A stretch of DNA of 64,000 nt. Source: Sphingomonadaceae bacterium OTU29LAMAA1 (GTDB taxonomy: Bacteria; Pseudomonadota; Alphaproteobacteria; Sphingomonadales; Sphingomonadaceae). The DNA is taken from assembly GCA_024072375.1 (NCBI GenBank), contig CP099617.1:3603001-3667000 (forward strand), read 5' to 3'. The position numbers and the translations under genes were made by a program. Shown here piece by piece: positions 50,218 to 58,770 of the stretch (positions are counted from its first letter, which is position 1; each line of letters starts with the position of its first letter). The notes under the pieces are model-generated. The model ran no database searches and had not been told where the DNA came from. It saw only the letters and a list, made by a program, of their open reading frames with translations.

Positions 50218-52989
50218 TCATGCGCCGAAGGTGCGTTGCCACCAGCCGCGGCGGGGAGCTTCGCCGTCTTCGGGGGCCGTATCGTCGGCGTCGGCCGGAG
50301 CGGTGCCGTCCTGCGCAACTGCCAATGTCGATTCCGGCTGTGGGACAGGTTCCGCTACCGGTGCCGCGACCGTTTCCACCGGAGCGGCCTCGGTAGCCGC
50401 GGCGGGCTTGCGAGTGCGGCGGCGCTTGGGCTTCTCCTCGGCGGCGGGCGCTTCGGTCGGGGCTTCGACGACAGGCGCCGCTTCCTCGATCGCGGCGGCA
50501 GGGGGCGCCTTCTTGCGGGTGCGCTTGGGCTTGATGGCCGGGGCCTCCGCTTCGGTTGCAGGTGCCTCGGCCGGGACCGGCGCTTCGGCGGCCGGAGCCT
50601 CCACCGCAGGCGACGCGGCGCGCGCGCGCGGTCGGCGGCGGGTCTTGGGTGCTTCTACAGGAGCTGCGTCCTCGACCGCGACCGGTGCGGGCGCGTCGAG
50701 GCCGGTGGTGACCGGACCGGCATCGCCGGCTTCGGCGATCGGTTCGAGCTCCACGGCGTCGGCCTCGACATCGTCGGCCGACAGCTGCGGTTCCGTCGTG
50801 CCGTCGTTGCCTTCGGTCTGATCCCCCGCCTGACGACGTCCGCCGCGACGACCGCGACGACCGCGACGACGACGGCCTTCGCCTTGCGGCTGTTCGCCAG
50901 CGAATTCGGCGGTGTCCGCCTCGTTGCCTTCGATCGCCTCCGGCTCGTCGCCTTCGCCGGTGTCGGCCTCGACGGCGTCGCTTTCGACACCGGCATCGTC
51001 CTGCACCGTCTCGCCGTTCTCGTCCTTGCGACCGCGACGACCGCGACGACGGCGGCGACCACGACCGCGGCCTTCACCCTCGCCACGATCTTCGCGTTGC
51101 TCGGGACGGCGGCCGCCTTCGCGACGGGGCAGTTCCTCCGCCTCCTCGACGATCTCTTCCTCTTCCTCGTCCTCGATCTCCTCGGGGACGTCGTCGTAAT
51201 CTTCCTCGATCAGCGCCTCGATCCTGGGGGCGTAGGCGGGCGGCGGTCCGGAGACCTCGACCGACATGCGGGCGCCCTCTTCCTCGCGATCGGGGATGAT
51301 CTCGACCTGCACGCCGTAGCGATCCTCGATCTCGGCGATGTCGGCGCGCTTGCGATTGAGCACGTAGATCGTCGCTTCCTGCGAAGCGCGCAGCGTGATG
51401 AGCGAGCCGCGACCGCGTGCGGCCTCATCCTCGATCATGCGCAACGCGGACAGGCCGGCTGACGATGCGGTGCGGACCAGACCGGTGCCCTCGCAATGCG
51501 GGCAGGCGCGGGTGGAGGCTTCGAGTACGCCCGTGCGCAGGCGCTGACGGCTCATCTCCATGAGGCCGAACGACGAGATGCGACCGACCTGAATGCGGGC
51601 GCGATCGTTCTTCAGCGCCTCCTTCATCGCCTTCTCGACCTTCCGGACATTGGAATTGTTGTCCATGTCGATGAAGTCGATGACGACGAGGCCGGCCATG
51701 TCGCGCAGCCGCAATTGGCGCGCGATCTCATGCGCGGCTTCGAGGTTGGTCGCAGTCGCGGTCTGCTCTATATTGTGTTCGCGGGTCGAACGGCCCGAAT
51801 TGATGTCGATCGACACCAAAGCTTCGGTCGGATTGATGACCAGATAGCCGCCCGATTTCAGCTGCACGACCGGATGGTACATCGCGGCGAGCTGATCCTC
51901 GACGTGTGCGCGCTGGAACAGCGGCACCGCGTCGGCGTATTGCTTGATGCGCCGGCCGTGGCTGGGCATCAGCAGTTTCATGAATTCCTTGGCGTGGAGA
52001 TAGCCTTCCTCGCCCTCGACGATCACCTCGTCGATATCCTTGTTGTAGATGTCGCGGATCGCGCGCTTGATCAGGTCGCTGTCGCCGTAGATCAGTGCCG
52101 GCGCGGCCGAACCGAGCGTGGCTTCGCGGATGCCGTCCCAGAGGCGGGCGAGATAATCGAAGTCGCGCTTGATCTCGACCTTGGTGCGCTGGAGGCCCGC
52201 GGTGCGGACGATGCAGCCCATCGACGGCGGCAGCTGCATGTCGGCCATGATCGACTTCAGGCGCTTGCGGTCGGACGCATTGCTGATCTTGCGGCTGATC
52301 CCGCCGCCGTGCGACGTATTGGGCATGAGCACGCAGTAGCGACCGGCAAGCGACAGATACGTGGTCAGTGCCGCGCCCTTGTTGCCGCGCTCTTCCTTGA
52401 CGACCTGCACCAGCAGCACCTGACGGCGGCGGATGACGTCCTGAATCTTGTAGCGGCGGCGCAGGTTCATGCGGCGCTGGCGCAGCGCCTCGACCTGGTC
52501 GTCGTTCGCGGTGCGCGGCTTCTTCGAGGTGCCGTCCGACGTGCCTTCGTCGCCGTTGGCCTCGTCGTGCTCGGCGTCATCGTCGTGATGGTCGGCGTCG
52601 TCGAAATCGTCATGCTCGTCGTCATGATGATCACCGTCATGGTCGGCGTGATCGTCGTCATCGCCGTCATGTTCCGCACGCAGCGCGGCTTCCTCGGCGG
52701 CATGCTCGGCTTCTTCGCGGAGCAGCGCGTCGCGGTCTTCCTTCGGGATCTGATAGTAATCCGGGTGGATTTCGCTGAACGCCAGGAAGCCGTGGCGATT
52801 GCCGCCGTAATCGACGAACGCCGCCTGCAGCGACGGCTCGACGCGCGTCACCTTGGCGAGGTAGATATTCCCCTTGAGCTGTTTGCGCTCGGCACTCTCG
52901 AAATCGAACTCTTCGATCCGGTTATTCTTGACGACGGCGACCCGGGTTTCTTCCCGGTGGCGTGCGTCGATCAGCATACGCGTGGTCAT
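50218..52989 (-). CDS. rne: Ribonuclease E (Rne/Rng) with acidic-His insertion and long disordered tail
   Basis: A 923-residue RNase E. The S1 domain begins KGNIYLAKVTRVEPSLQAAF and is interrupted at about residues 106-165 by a very acidic, His-rich stretch (GDDDDHADHDGDHHDDEHDD, and similar). The catalytic core has TEALVSIDINSGRSTREHNI and MAGLVVIDFIDMDNN, with the two metal-binding Asp. The Zn-link is RACPHCEGTGLVR. After residue ~600 the C-terminal half is disordered: acidic (EEEEEIVEEAEELP), then Arg-rich (GRGRGRRRRRGRRGRKD), then Ala/Pro/Lys-rich, the likely degradosome scaffold. Start ATG 52989 has GGAGA upstream. It has a long structured leader (53000-53460). Confidence 0.95.
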   Translation of the reverse strand: MTTRMLIDARHREETRVAVVKNNRIEEFDFESAERKQLKGNIYLAKVTRVEPSLQAAFVDYGGNRHGFLAFSEIHPDYYQIPKEDRDALLREEAEHAAEEAALRAEHDGDDDDHADHDGDHHDDEHDDFDDADHHDDDAEHDEANGDEGTSDGTSKKPRTANDDQVEALRQRRMNLRRRYKIQDVIRRRQVLLVQVVKEERGNKGAALTTYLSLAGRYCVLMPNTSHGGGISRKISNASDRKRLKSIMADMQLPPSMGCIVRTAGLQRTKVEIKRDFDYLARLWDGIREATLGSAAPALIYGDSDLIKRAIRDIYNKDIDEVIVEGEEGYLHAKEFMKLLMPSHGRRIKQYADAVPLFQRAHVEDQLAAMYHPVVQLKSGGYLVINPTEALVSIDINSGRSTREHNIEQTATATNLEAAHEIARQLRLRDMAGLVVIDFIDMDNNSNVRKVEKAMKEALKNDRARIQVGRISSFGLMEMSRQRLRTGVLEASTRACPHCEGTGLVRTASSAGLSALRMIEDEAARGRGSLITLRASQEATIYVLNRKRADIAEIEDRYGVQVEIIPDREEEGARMSVEVSGPPPAYAPRIEALIEEDYDDVPEEIEDEEEEEIVEEAEELPRREGGRRPEQREDRGEGEGRGRGRRRRRGRRGRKDENGETVQDDAGVESDAVEADTGEGDEPEAIEGNEADTAEFAGEQPQGEGRRRRGRRGRRGGRRQAGDQTEGNDGTTEPQLSADDVEADAVELEPIAEAGDAGPVTTGLDAPAPVAVEDAAPVEAPKTRRRPRARAASPAVEAPAAEAPVPAEAPATEAEAPAIKPKRTRKKAPPAAAIEEAAPVVEAPTEAPAAEEKPKRRRTRKPAAATEAAPVETVAAPVAEPVPQPESTLAVAQDGTAPADADDTAPEDGEAPRRGWWQRTFGA

Positions 52990-53469
52990 TGAAATGTCTC
53001 CGCGCGCGTGGCGCTCCAGCGGGTGGCCCTGACAGGACCGGTCCGGAGGGCGCGCATGCGCATTGATAAAGCGCGCCGGGCAATCCGGCGCGTATGTATG
53101 GCAAAGATGCGTCTGCTCGCCCGGCACATCGGGGGGCTCGGCCCTCCCACACGTTCGACACGCCGCCGGCCGAAGCCGGGCGGTGTCGAACGTTGGAAAA
53201 GTGCGTCATGCGAGCGTCAACCTGGTTAAACCCGACCCAGGAAGGGCCGGGGACCTGTGCTTCGCGTCTTACGGATAGCGCGCGTCGCACGGGTGCAGTC
53301 CGTTGGTAGCATCGGACCCGACGCACCGCAACTGGCAGGAACTTGCCGGCCGACGCGGCAAAATAATGCCGAATTCCGGATTAACCTTGCCGGGCAACTC
53401 CGCGTTCGCACCCCGGCATCTAGAACAAACCCCGGCGATCGCAGGAGAATCGTCAAAAGGGGTTTGGTA
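52990..53469. promoter_or_regulatory. Leader region of rne with strong hairpins, shared with divergent amidase gene
   Basis: No gene is supported in these 480 bp. On the rne (minus) side there are two clear hairpins. One, at 53151-53193, pairs acgttcgaca with tgtcgaacgt and CCGCCGGC with GCCGGGCGG around CGAA. The other, at 53072-53093, pairs cgcgccgg with ccggcgcg. E. coli rne mRNA is autoregulated by RNase E cleavage in a structured leader of about 360 nt; a similar leader here is inferred. A TTGACG box on the minus strand at about 53213-53218 could be part of the promoter. The amidase start is at the far side. Confidence 0.55.
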
Positions 53470-54717
53470 ATGGCTTTTCGCTGGACCCGCGCATCGTCTG
53501 CGCGGCAAGGACGCCGTGTGTTCGCGCTCTTCGCCCTGATCGCCGGCTGGCTGACGAGCGCGCCCGCGTGGGCAGCGACCGCCATTCGCAGCGTCGTGGT
53601 GCAGGACGGATCGATCGTCATCCGCTTCGACGGGCGTGTCGGCGACGCGACCGGCATCATCCTGGACGGGACCCGCCAGATCGCCGTCGATGTCGCAGGC
53701 GCCTTACCGGGCGTGCGGGCCGCAACCGGTGGACCGGTAAGCGGTGTACGCCAGCTGCGTCAGGGAAGCGGCACGCGCCTGTTGTTCGATCTCGCGCGTC
53801 CGGCGATTCTGGGCGATGGCGGGTTTGACGCGGACGGGCAGAGCCTGACGCTGTCGCTGGAGCCGGTCAGCGCCGCGCGTTTCGCCGCCGCCAGCGCGGC
53901 CGGGCCGCTCAGCTTCATGGCATTCGACTTCGGCGACTGGGCCGCCAAGCCGAAGTACAAGGTATCGATCCCTGTGCCGCCGCCCGCGCGCGGCGTCGCG
54001 CTGCCACGGGTGCGCGGTGACGACAGCCGCCCGTTGGTGGTGATCGATGCCGGTCATGGCGGCGTCGATCCGGGTGCGATCAATCCCGAGACCGGCCTGC
54101 GCGAAAAGGACGTGACGCTGCGGATCGCACAGGCGATTCGTGACGAACTGCTGGCGACGGGCCGCGTCCGCGTGGCGTTGACGCGGGACGACGACCGTTA
54201 TCTGGTGTTGCGTGAACGGTACGGCATCGCACGCCGGCTGAAGGCGAGCCTGTTCATCTCGGTTCATTGCGACAGCGTCGGTAGTGGCGATGCCTCCGGT
54301 GCCTCGGTCTACACGCTGTCCGAGGTCGCGTCCGACAAGGAGGCCGCGCGGCTGGCAACGCGCGAGAACAAGGCGGACGTCATCTCCGGCGTCAACCTGG
54401 GAGATGCCGGTGCGGACGTGTCATCGATCCTGATCGATCTGACGCAGCGCGAGACGATGAACACCTCCGCCAGTTTCGCCCGACTTCTCGGGCGTGAGGC
54501 CAAGCCGCTGATCCCGACGAAGCCGGTGTTCCATCGCATGGCGTCGTTGATGGTGCTGAAAGCGCCGGACATGCCATCGATCCTGTTCGAGACGGGCTAT
54601 ATCTCCAATCCGTCGGATGCGGCGTTTTTGGATAGCCGGCAGGGGCGCGAACGGATCGCGGAGAGCGTAACGAAGGCGGTGGAAGTACATTTCGCGCGGC
54701 AACTGGCAAGCCGCTAG
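53470..54717 (+). CDS. amiC: N-acetylmuramoyl-L-alanine amidase, AmiC type (AMIN + amidase_3)
   Basis: A 415-residue periplasmic zinc amidase that splits peptidoglycan during cell separation. A signal peptide ends at about residue 36 (FALFALIAGWLTSAPAWAA). An AMIN domain follows (VQDGSIVIRFDGRVGDATGI). The amidase_3 domain (~190-410) has zinc ligands in VVIDAGHGGVDPGAI, TGLREKDVTL and FISVHCDSVGSG, and the catalytic Glu in SILFETGYISNPSDA. The start is ATG 53470, before which AAAGGGG stands. It is divergent from rne and converges with the zinc metallopeptidase gene. Confidence 0.93.
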   Translation: MAFRWTRASSARQGRRVFALFALIAGWLTSAPAWAATAIRSVVVQDGSIVIRFDGRVGDATGIILDGTRQIAVDVAGALPGVRAATGGPVSGVRQLRQGSGTRLLFDLARPAILGDGGFDADGQSLTLSLEPVSAARFAAASAAGPLSFMAFDFGDWAAKPKYKVSIPVPPPARGVALPRVRGDDSRPLVVIDAGHGGVDPGAINPETGLREKDVTLRIAQAIRDELLATGRVRVALTRDDDRYLVLRERYGIARRLKASLFISVHCDSVGSGDASGASVYTLSEVASDKEAARLATRENKADVISGVNLGDAGADVSSILIDLTQRETMNTSASFARLLGREAKPLIPTKPVFHRMASLMVLKAPDMPSILFETGYISNPSDAAFLDSRQGRERIAESVTKAVEVHFARQLASR

Positions 54718-54726
54718 TCGGGATCG

Positions 54727-54748
54727 CCCCCTCCCTTGCGGGAGGGGG
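54727..54748. terminator. Perfect 9 bp hairpin between convergent genes
   Basis: cccccctccc-type stem CCCCCTCCC pairs with GGGAGGGGG around TTGC. There is no T-run, but it lies between two convergent stops and resembles the core of the repeat elements seen elsewhere. Confidence 0.5.
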
Positions 54749-54754
54749 ACTGGA

Positions 54755-55663
54755 TCAGATCGCGCCGGAGAAGGTGTCACACTGGGCCGGGTCGCCCGTC
54801 GTCAGGCCGCGTTGCAGCCATGCCTGACGCTGCGCCGACGTGCCGTGCGTGAAGCTGTCGGGAACGACCCGGCCCTGGCTCTGCTTCTGGAGCGTATCGT
54901 CGCCGATCGCCTGAGCCGCGGTGAGACCCTCTTCGAGATCGCCGGGTTCCATCCGACTGCGGTTCTGCGCCGCCCACACCCCGGCATAGCAATCCGCCTG
55001 TAGCTCCAGCCGCACCGAAGCGGCGTTGCCTTCCGTCTCGCTGCCGCGGCGCTGGATCTGCTGCACCTGATCGGACGTGCCGAGCAAATTCTGGATGTGG
55101 TGGCCGAATTCGTGCGCGATCACGTAATCCTGCGCGAAATCGCCCTTGGCGCCGAAACGCGTGGCGAGCTCGTCGAAGAAGCTGGTGTCGAGATAGATGC
55201 CCTGATCGGTCGGGCAATAGAAGGGACCCATCGCCGCCTGCGCCGCGCCGCAGCCGGATTTGCCGCTGCCACCGAAGAAGACGAGCTTGGGTTCCTGAAA
55301 GCGCTGGCCGGCTTTTTCGAACAAGGCGGTCCAGGTGTTTTCCGCGGACTGGAACGCGTTGCAGGCCGCCTTGCTCTGCGGCGTCAGGTTGCAGCTCGAT
55401 GCGACATCGGTGCCGGCGCGCTGGCTGGTCGGCGCGGACACCTGACCGCCGCCACCGCCGAGCATGCCGCCGAGGTTGCCCAGCCCGCCGAACACCGCGA
55501 ACAACAGCAGCACCACGACGATGCCGCCGCAGCCAAAGCGACTGCCGATCAGCGGCAGCAGACCAAACAGCAATCCGCCGCCGCCACCGCCGCCACCGCC
55601 GAAGCTCTGGCCCCTTTGATCCTCGACATTGATATCATTGGGATCGAAATCGTCGAGGCGCAT
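54755..55663 (-). CDS. Neutral zinc metallopeptidase (YpfJ family)
   Basis: A 302-residue membrane-anchored metalloprotease-like protein. The N-terminus is soluble and acidic ([20 protein letters not shown]), followed by a poly-Gly run and a membrane segment ([18 protein letters not shown]). The domain has [20 protein letters not shown] and the zinc site [15 protein letters not shown] (residues 184-189). It continues with [19 protein letters not shown], the third ligand region, as in YpfJ/PF04228. The start is ATG 55663; the open frame upstream runs into the divergent region. Substrate unknown. Confidence 0.93.
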   Translation of the reverse strand: MRLDDFDPNDINVEDQRGQSFGGGGGGGGGLLFGLLPLIGSRFGCGGIVVVLLLFAVFGGLGNLGGMLGGGGGQVSAPTSQRAGTDVASSCNLTPQSKAACNAFQSAENTWTALFEKAGQRFQEPKLVFFGGSGKSGCGAAQAAMGPFYCPTDQGIYLDTSFFDELATRFGAKGDFAQDYVIAHEFGHHIQNLLGTSDQVQQIQRRGSETEGNAASVRLELQADCYAGVWAAQNRSRMEPGDLEEGLTAAQAIGDDTLQKQSQGRVVPDSFTHGTSAQRQAWLQRGLTTGDPAQCDTFSGAI

Positions 55664-55772
55664 GGCAGGCTCCGTTTTGCTTGCGTTACGAAATGCGCGA
55701 ACCGTACCGACGGTTGCAACGTTTACCGTGACGACGCAGGACGACTCGCGTTCATCAGGAGATCCCATCGCC

Positions 55773-56558
55773 ATGTTCCTCAAGGGCAAGACCGCGCTCA
55801 TCACCGGCTCCACCTCGGGTATCGGCCTTGCCTATGCGCGCGCCTTCGCCGCCGAAGGCGCCGCGGTGATGATCAACGGCTTCGGTGACGCCGACCAGAT
55901 CGAGGACATCCGGGCCGAGCTGGCCGCCACCAGCGGCGTGGCTGCGCTGTATGATGCGGCGGACATGACGAAGCCGGACGAGATCGCGGCGATGGTCGAC
56001 CGGGCGGCCCGGGAGACGGGAAGCGTCGATATCGCGGTCAACAACGCAGGCATCCAGCACGTCGCGCCGATCGAAAGCTTTCCGGACGATAAAATGGAGG
56101 CGATCATCCGCATCAACCTTCTGTCGGCCTGGTACGTCGCAAAGGCGGCGATACCGCATATGAAGGCGAAGGGATGGGGACGGATGATCACCACCGCCTC
56201 GGCACACAGCCTGGTCGCGAGCCCGAACAAATCGGCCTATGTCATGGCCAAGCACGGGATCGCCGGCCTGACCAAGACGCTGGCGCTTGAGACGGCGCAG
56301 CAGGGCATCACCGTCAATTGCATCTCGCCCGGCTATGTCTGGACACCATTGGTCGAGGCGCAGATCCCCGACACGATGACGGCGCGGGGCCTGACGCGCG
56401 ATCAGGTGATCAACGACGTGCTGCTCGCCGCGCAGCCGACCAAGGAATTCGTCACGCCGGAACAGGTTGCCGCGTTGGCGCTGTTCCTGTGCCGCGACGA
56501 GGCGAAGGCGATCACCGGTGCGAACATGTCGGTGGACGGCGGCTGGACGGCGGCATGA
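55773..56558 (+). CDS. bdhA: 3-hydroxybutyrate dehydrogenase (SDR)
   Basis: A 261-residue short-chain dehydrogenase that converts 3-hydroxybutyrate to acetoacetate, the step after PHB depolymerisation. The NAD-binding motif is [40 protein letters not shown] is a segment typical of 3-hydroxybutyrate dehydrogenases. The active site is S143-Y156-K160 ([24 protein letters not shown]). [20 protein letters not shown]-like sequence follows. The start is ATG 55773 with CAGGAGA. Its stop overlaps the DUF4893 gene start (ATGA). It is the metabolic partner of phaZ, though 30 kb away. Confidence 0.9.
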   Translation: MFLKGKTALITGSTSGIGLAYARAFAAEGAAVMINGFGDADQIEDIRAELAATSGVAALYDAADMTKPDEIAAMVDRAARETGSVDIAVNNAGIQHVAPIESFPDDKMEAIIRINLLSAWYVAKAAIPHMKAKGWGRMITTASAHSLVASPNKSAYVMAKHGIAGLTKTLALETAQQGITVNCISPGYVWTPLVEAQIPDTMTARGLTRDQVINDVLLAAQPTKEFVTPEQVAALALFLCRDEAKAITGANMSVDGGWTAA

Positions 56559-57169
56559 CGGCATGGCGCCTTGCCGTGCCCGTGCTGTTGGCCGCGGCGA
56601 TGGCATCGCCGGCGACCGGTGCGCAACGCGATGTCGATGTCGACTGGCGCAAGGTCGCGACGAAGCAGGATCGCGAGCGGCTGCGCGGCTGGCGTGATGC
56701 GTGGATCGAAGCGCTGGGCAAGGTGCGTACGACGCGCAACGGCGCCGCCGCACTGGCGCAAGACGCGGCGCTGTTCGATCCCGACCGGTTGATTCAGGGA
56801 GCGGCGCTGACGCCGGGGTCCTATCGCTGCCGGATGTACCGGCTGGGCGGTGTCGGAGCGGGAGCGCGGGTGCTGCTCAGCGGCGGATGGGCCGGATGCC
56901 GCGTCACGGAAAATGGCCTCGTCCGTCGTTTCGTGACCGATGGTGCGCAGCGGGCGAGCGGCAATCTGTTCGACAGCACCGACTCCCGTACCGTCTTTCT
57001 CGGCACTCTGGCGCTTGGCGACGAGGACAGGCCGATGCGTTACGGCCGCGATGCGCGTCGCGACATGGCGGGGCTGGTCGAGCGGATCGGGCCGGACCGA
57101 TGGCGGATGGTGCTGCCGTTCCCCGGTTTCCAGTCCACGCTGGACGTGATGGAAATCGTGCGCGGTTAG
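56555..57169 (+). CDS. DUF4893 protein, exported
   Basis: A 204-residue protein with a signal peptide (RLAVPVLLAAAMASPATGA). The mature domain matches DUF4893: DVDWRKVATKQDRERLRGWR, PGSYRCRMYRLGGVG, FLGTLALGDEDRPMRYGRDA and MAGLVERIGPDRWRMVLPFP. The function is unknown; the family is largely sphingomonad. The ATG at 56555 overlaps the end of the hydroxybutyrate dehydrogenase gene by 4 bp, so the two are cotranscribed. The 3-prime end overlaps the convergent gene by 4 bp. Confidence 0.85.
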   Translation: MTAWRLAVPVLLAAAMASPATGAQRDVDVDWRKVATKQDRERLRGWRDAWIEALGKVRTTRNGAAALAQDAALFDPDRLIQGAALTPGSYRCRMYRLGGVGAGARVLLSGGWAGCRVTENGLVRRFVTDGAQRASGNLFDSTDSRTVFLGTLALGDEDRPMRYGRDARRDMAGLVERIGPDRWRMVLPFPGFQSTLDVMEIVRG

Positions 57170-57831
57170 TTGACTGTCGCGGGCGCCGTCGCCGGATCGG
57201 GGGCGACCGTCGGCCCAGCGGTGATCGGCGGCCCCGCTCCGATCGGCGGCCCCGCTCCGATCGGCGGCAATGACGCGAGATACGCCTTCCCATGCATGTT
57301 GACGATCGTCACCCGCCCCGGATTGGCCTCTGCTACCGCCTTCAGGTAGGAACGCGGCTTCTTCATCAATCCGGGCTGGTCGAGACCCGACAGGCCGGCG
57401 ATTCGTGCCGCTTCCTTGACGAAATGAACGCAATTGCGATTGTTGAGGTTGTAGTGCCCATCACCCGTCTTTTCGTCCCACGCGGCGATCAGCGTCAGTA
57501 TCTCGGCATATTGCGCATCGCTGAGCACGAGCGAGAACTGGGCATCGCTGCCAGCGATATAACCGGGTTTGGATATGTCGAGCCGGCCGGCGACGGTTCC
57601 CATCAGTATCTTCGGTGACACCGATTTGGCCGTGAAGCCGTAATTGACGTCGACCGGGTTACCGCCTGCGTCGGGCACACCGCGCAACGTGAAGAAGGTA
57701 TGCGGGAAGCTGTTGCCGAGTTCGTGGCTCCAGAAGGTGATCGTCACCGCCGCCCATGCCGGCGCAGATCCGAAGATCGAGCCGAGCAGCAGCAATGTGG
57801 CGAGCAACGGGCGCAGAAGTGAGCGGTGCAT
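57166..57831 (-). CDS. Exported protein with permuted NlpC-like His-Cys pattern and short C-terminal repeats
   Basis: A 221-residue secreted protein (signal MHRSLLRPLLATLLLLGSIF, cleavage near APAWAA). The mature part has FWSHELGNSFPHTFFTLRGV first and YNLNNRNCVHFVKEAARIAG later. The His-before-Cys order resembles circularly permuted NlpC/papain-like hydrolases, which I offer as a hypothesis. Residues near 190-205 repeat PPIGAGPPIGAGPPITAG, encoded by a short tandem DNA repeat (gatcggcggccccgctcc). The family is not recognised further. It is divergent from the DUF1206 gene and converges with DUF4893. Confidence 0.6.
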   Translation of the reverse strand: MHRSLLRPLLATLLLLGSIFGSAPAWAAVTITFWSHELGNSFPHTFFTLRGVPDAGGNPVDVNYGFTAKSVSPKILMGTVAGRLDISKPGYIAGSDAQFSLVLSDAQYAEILTLIAAWDEKTGDGHYNLNNRNCVHFVKEAARIAGLSGLDQPGLMKKPRSYLKAVAEANPGRVTIVNMHGKAYLASLPPIGAGPPIGAGPPITAGPTVAPDPATAPATVN

Positions 57832-57901
57832 GGAGGCGATGATATCCGCATCGCCGCGTCACCCGCAATCGCGATTCGCGCGGTGATGCCGTCACGCTGC
57901 C

Positions 57902-57926
57902 GGAACGATCGTGCAGCGCGGCGGTT
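57902..57926 (+). promoter_or_regulatory. Candidate sigma-EcfG promoter for the DUF1206 gene
   Basis: GGAAC at 57902-57906, 16 bp spacer, GGTT at 57923-57926. The ATG at 57952 follows 25 bp later with GGGAG in between. It matches the EcfG consensus. Confidence 0.5.
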
Positions 57927-57951
57927 GGCGGCGTCGAACGGGAGACGCGGC

Positions 57952-58767
57952 ATGACGGCGAAAGCAAAAACGAACGACATCAACGGACTGGAGATGGCGG
58001 CGCGGCTTGGCTTCGCTGCGCGTGCGGTGACCTATGGCGCGATCGGCTATCTGACGCTGCGGCTTGGCCGGACGGAGGACAATCAGGGCGTGCTCGGATT
58101 CGTGCAGAGCACCGGCGGCAGTATCGTGCTGTCGCTGATGGCACTCGGTTTCGCGGGGTACGGCCTGTGGCGATTGTCCGAGGCGGCGGTGGACAGCGAA
58201 GGGCAGGGCAGTGGTGCGGGCGGCATGGTCAAGCGGCTGGGGGGTGCGATCTCCGGCGCAATCCACCTGGGGCTGTGCTGGGCGGCGGTGCGGCTGCTGG
58301 TATGGGGCGAGCGGAGCAGCGGCGACAGCGCCGAATGGGGGGCATCGACCGCGCTGCGCTTCCCCGGCGGCGAGGTGGCGTTGATCCTGGTCGCGATCGT
58401 GCTGCTCGGTCTTGGCATCTATCAGGCGGTCAAGGCGGTTAAGCTTGGCTTCCTCAAGCATCTGAAGCCGGCGGCGGCGGCAAGGCCTTGGGTCGGCTGG
58501 GTCGGCCGTGCCGGTTATCTGGCGCGCGGCATCGTGTTCGCTGCCACCGCATTGTTCATGGTGCAGGCGAGCATGAACAGCCGCGCCTCGGCAGCCGGGG
58601 GGCTGGAGCAGGCGCTCGACCGCTTTCCCGAATGGCTGCGGTTGCTGGTCGCGGCGGGACTGTTGCTGTTCGGCGTGTTCAGCGCGGTGGAGGCGGTCTA
58701 TCGCCGGATCACCGATCCGCAGGTCGTCGAACGGCTGACCCGCGGTGCGGCGAGGATCGTCGGCTGA
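57952..58767 (+). CDS. DUF1206 family membrane protein
   Basis: A 271-residue protein with three tandem DUF1206 units, each a pair of membrane helices: GFAARAVTYGAIGYLTLRLG, AISGAIHLGLCWAAVRLLVW and GRAGYLARGIVFAATALFMV. RxG(Y/F)xARG-like starts recur in each unit. The function is unknown; homologues are common in sphingomonads and actinobacteria. The start is ATG 57952, preceded by GGGAG and an EcfG-type promoter, so I infer general stress induction. It converges with the CDF transporter gene 3 bp away. Confidence 0.85.
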   Translation: MTAKAKTNDINGLEMAARLGFAARAVTYGAIGYLTLRLGRTEDNQGVLGFVQSTGGSIVLSLMALGFAGYGLWRLSEAAVDSEGQGSGAGGMVKRLGGAISGAIHLGLCWAAVRLLVWGERSSGDSAEWGASTALRFPGGEVALILVAIVLLGLGIYQAVKAVKLGFLKHLKPAAAARPWVGWVGRAGYLARGIVFAATALFMVQASMNSRASAAGGLEQALDRFPEWLRLLVAAGLLLFGVFSAVEAVYRRITDPQVVERLTRGAARIVG

Positions 58768-58770
58768 GCG

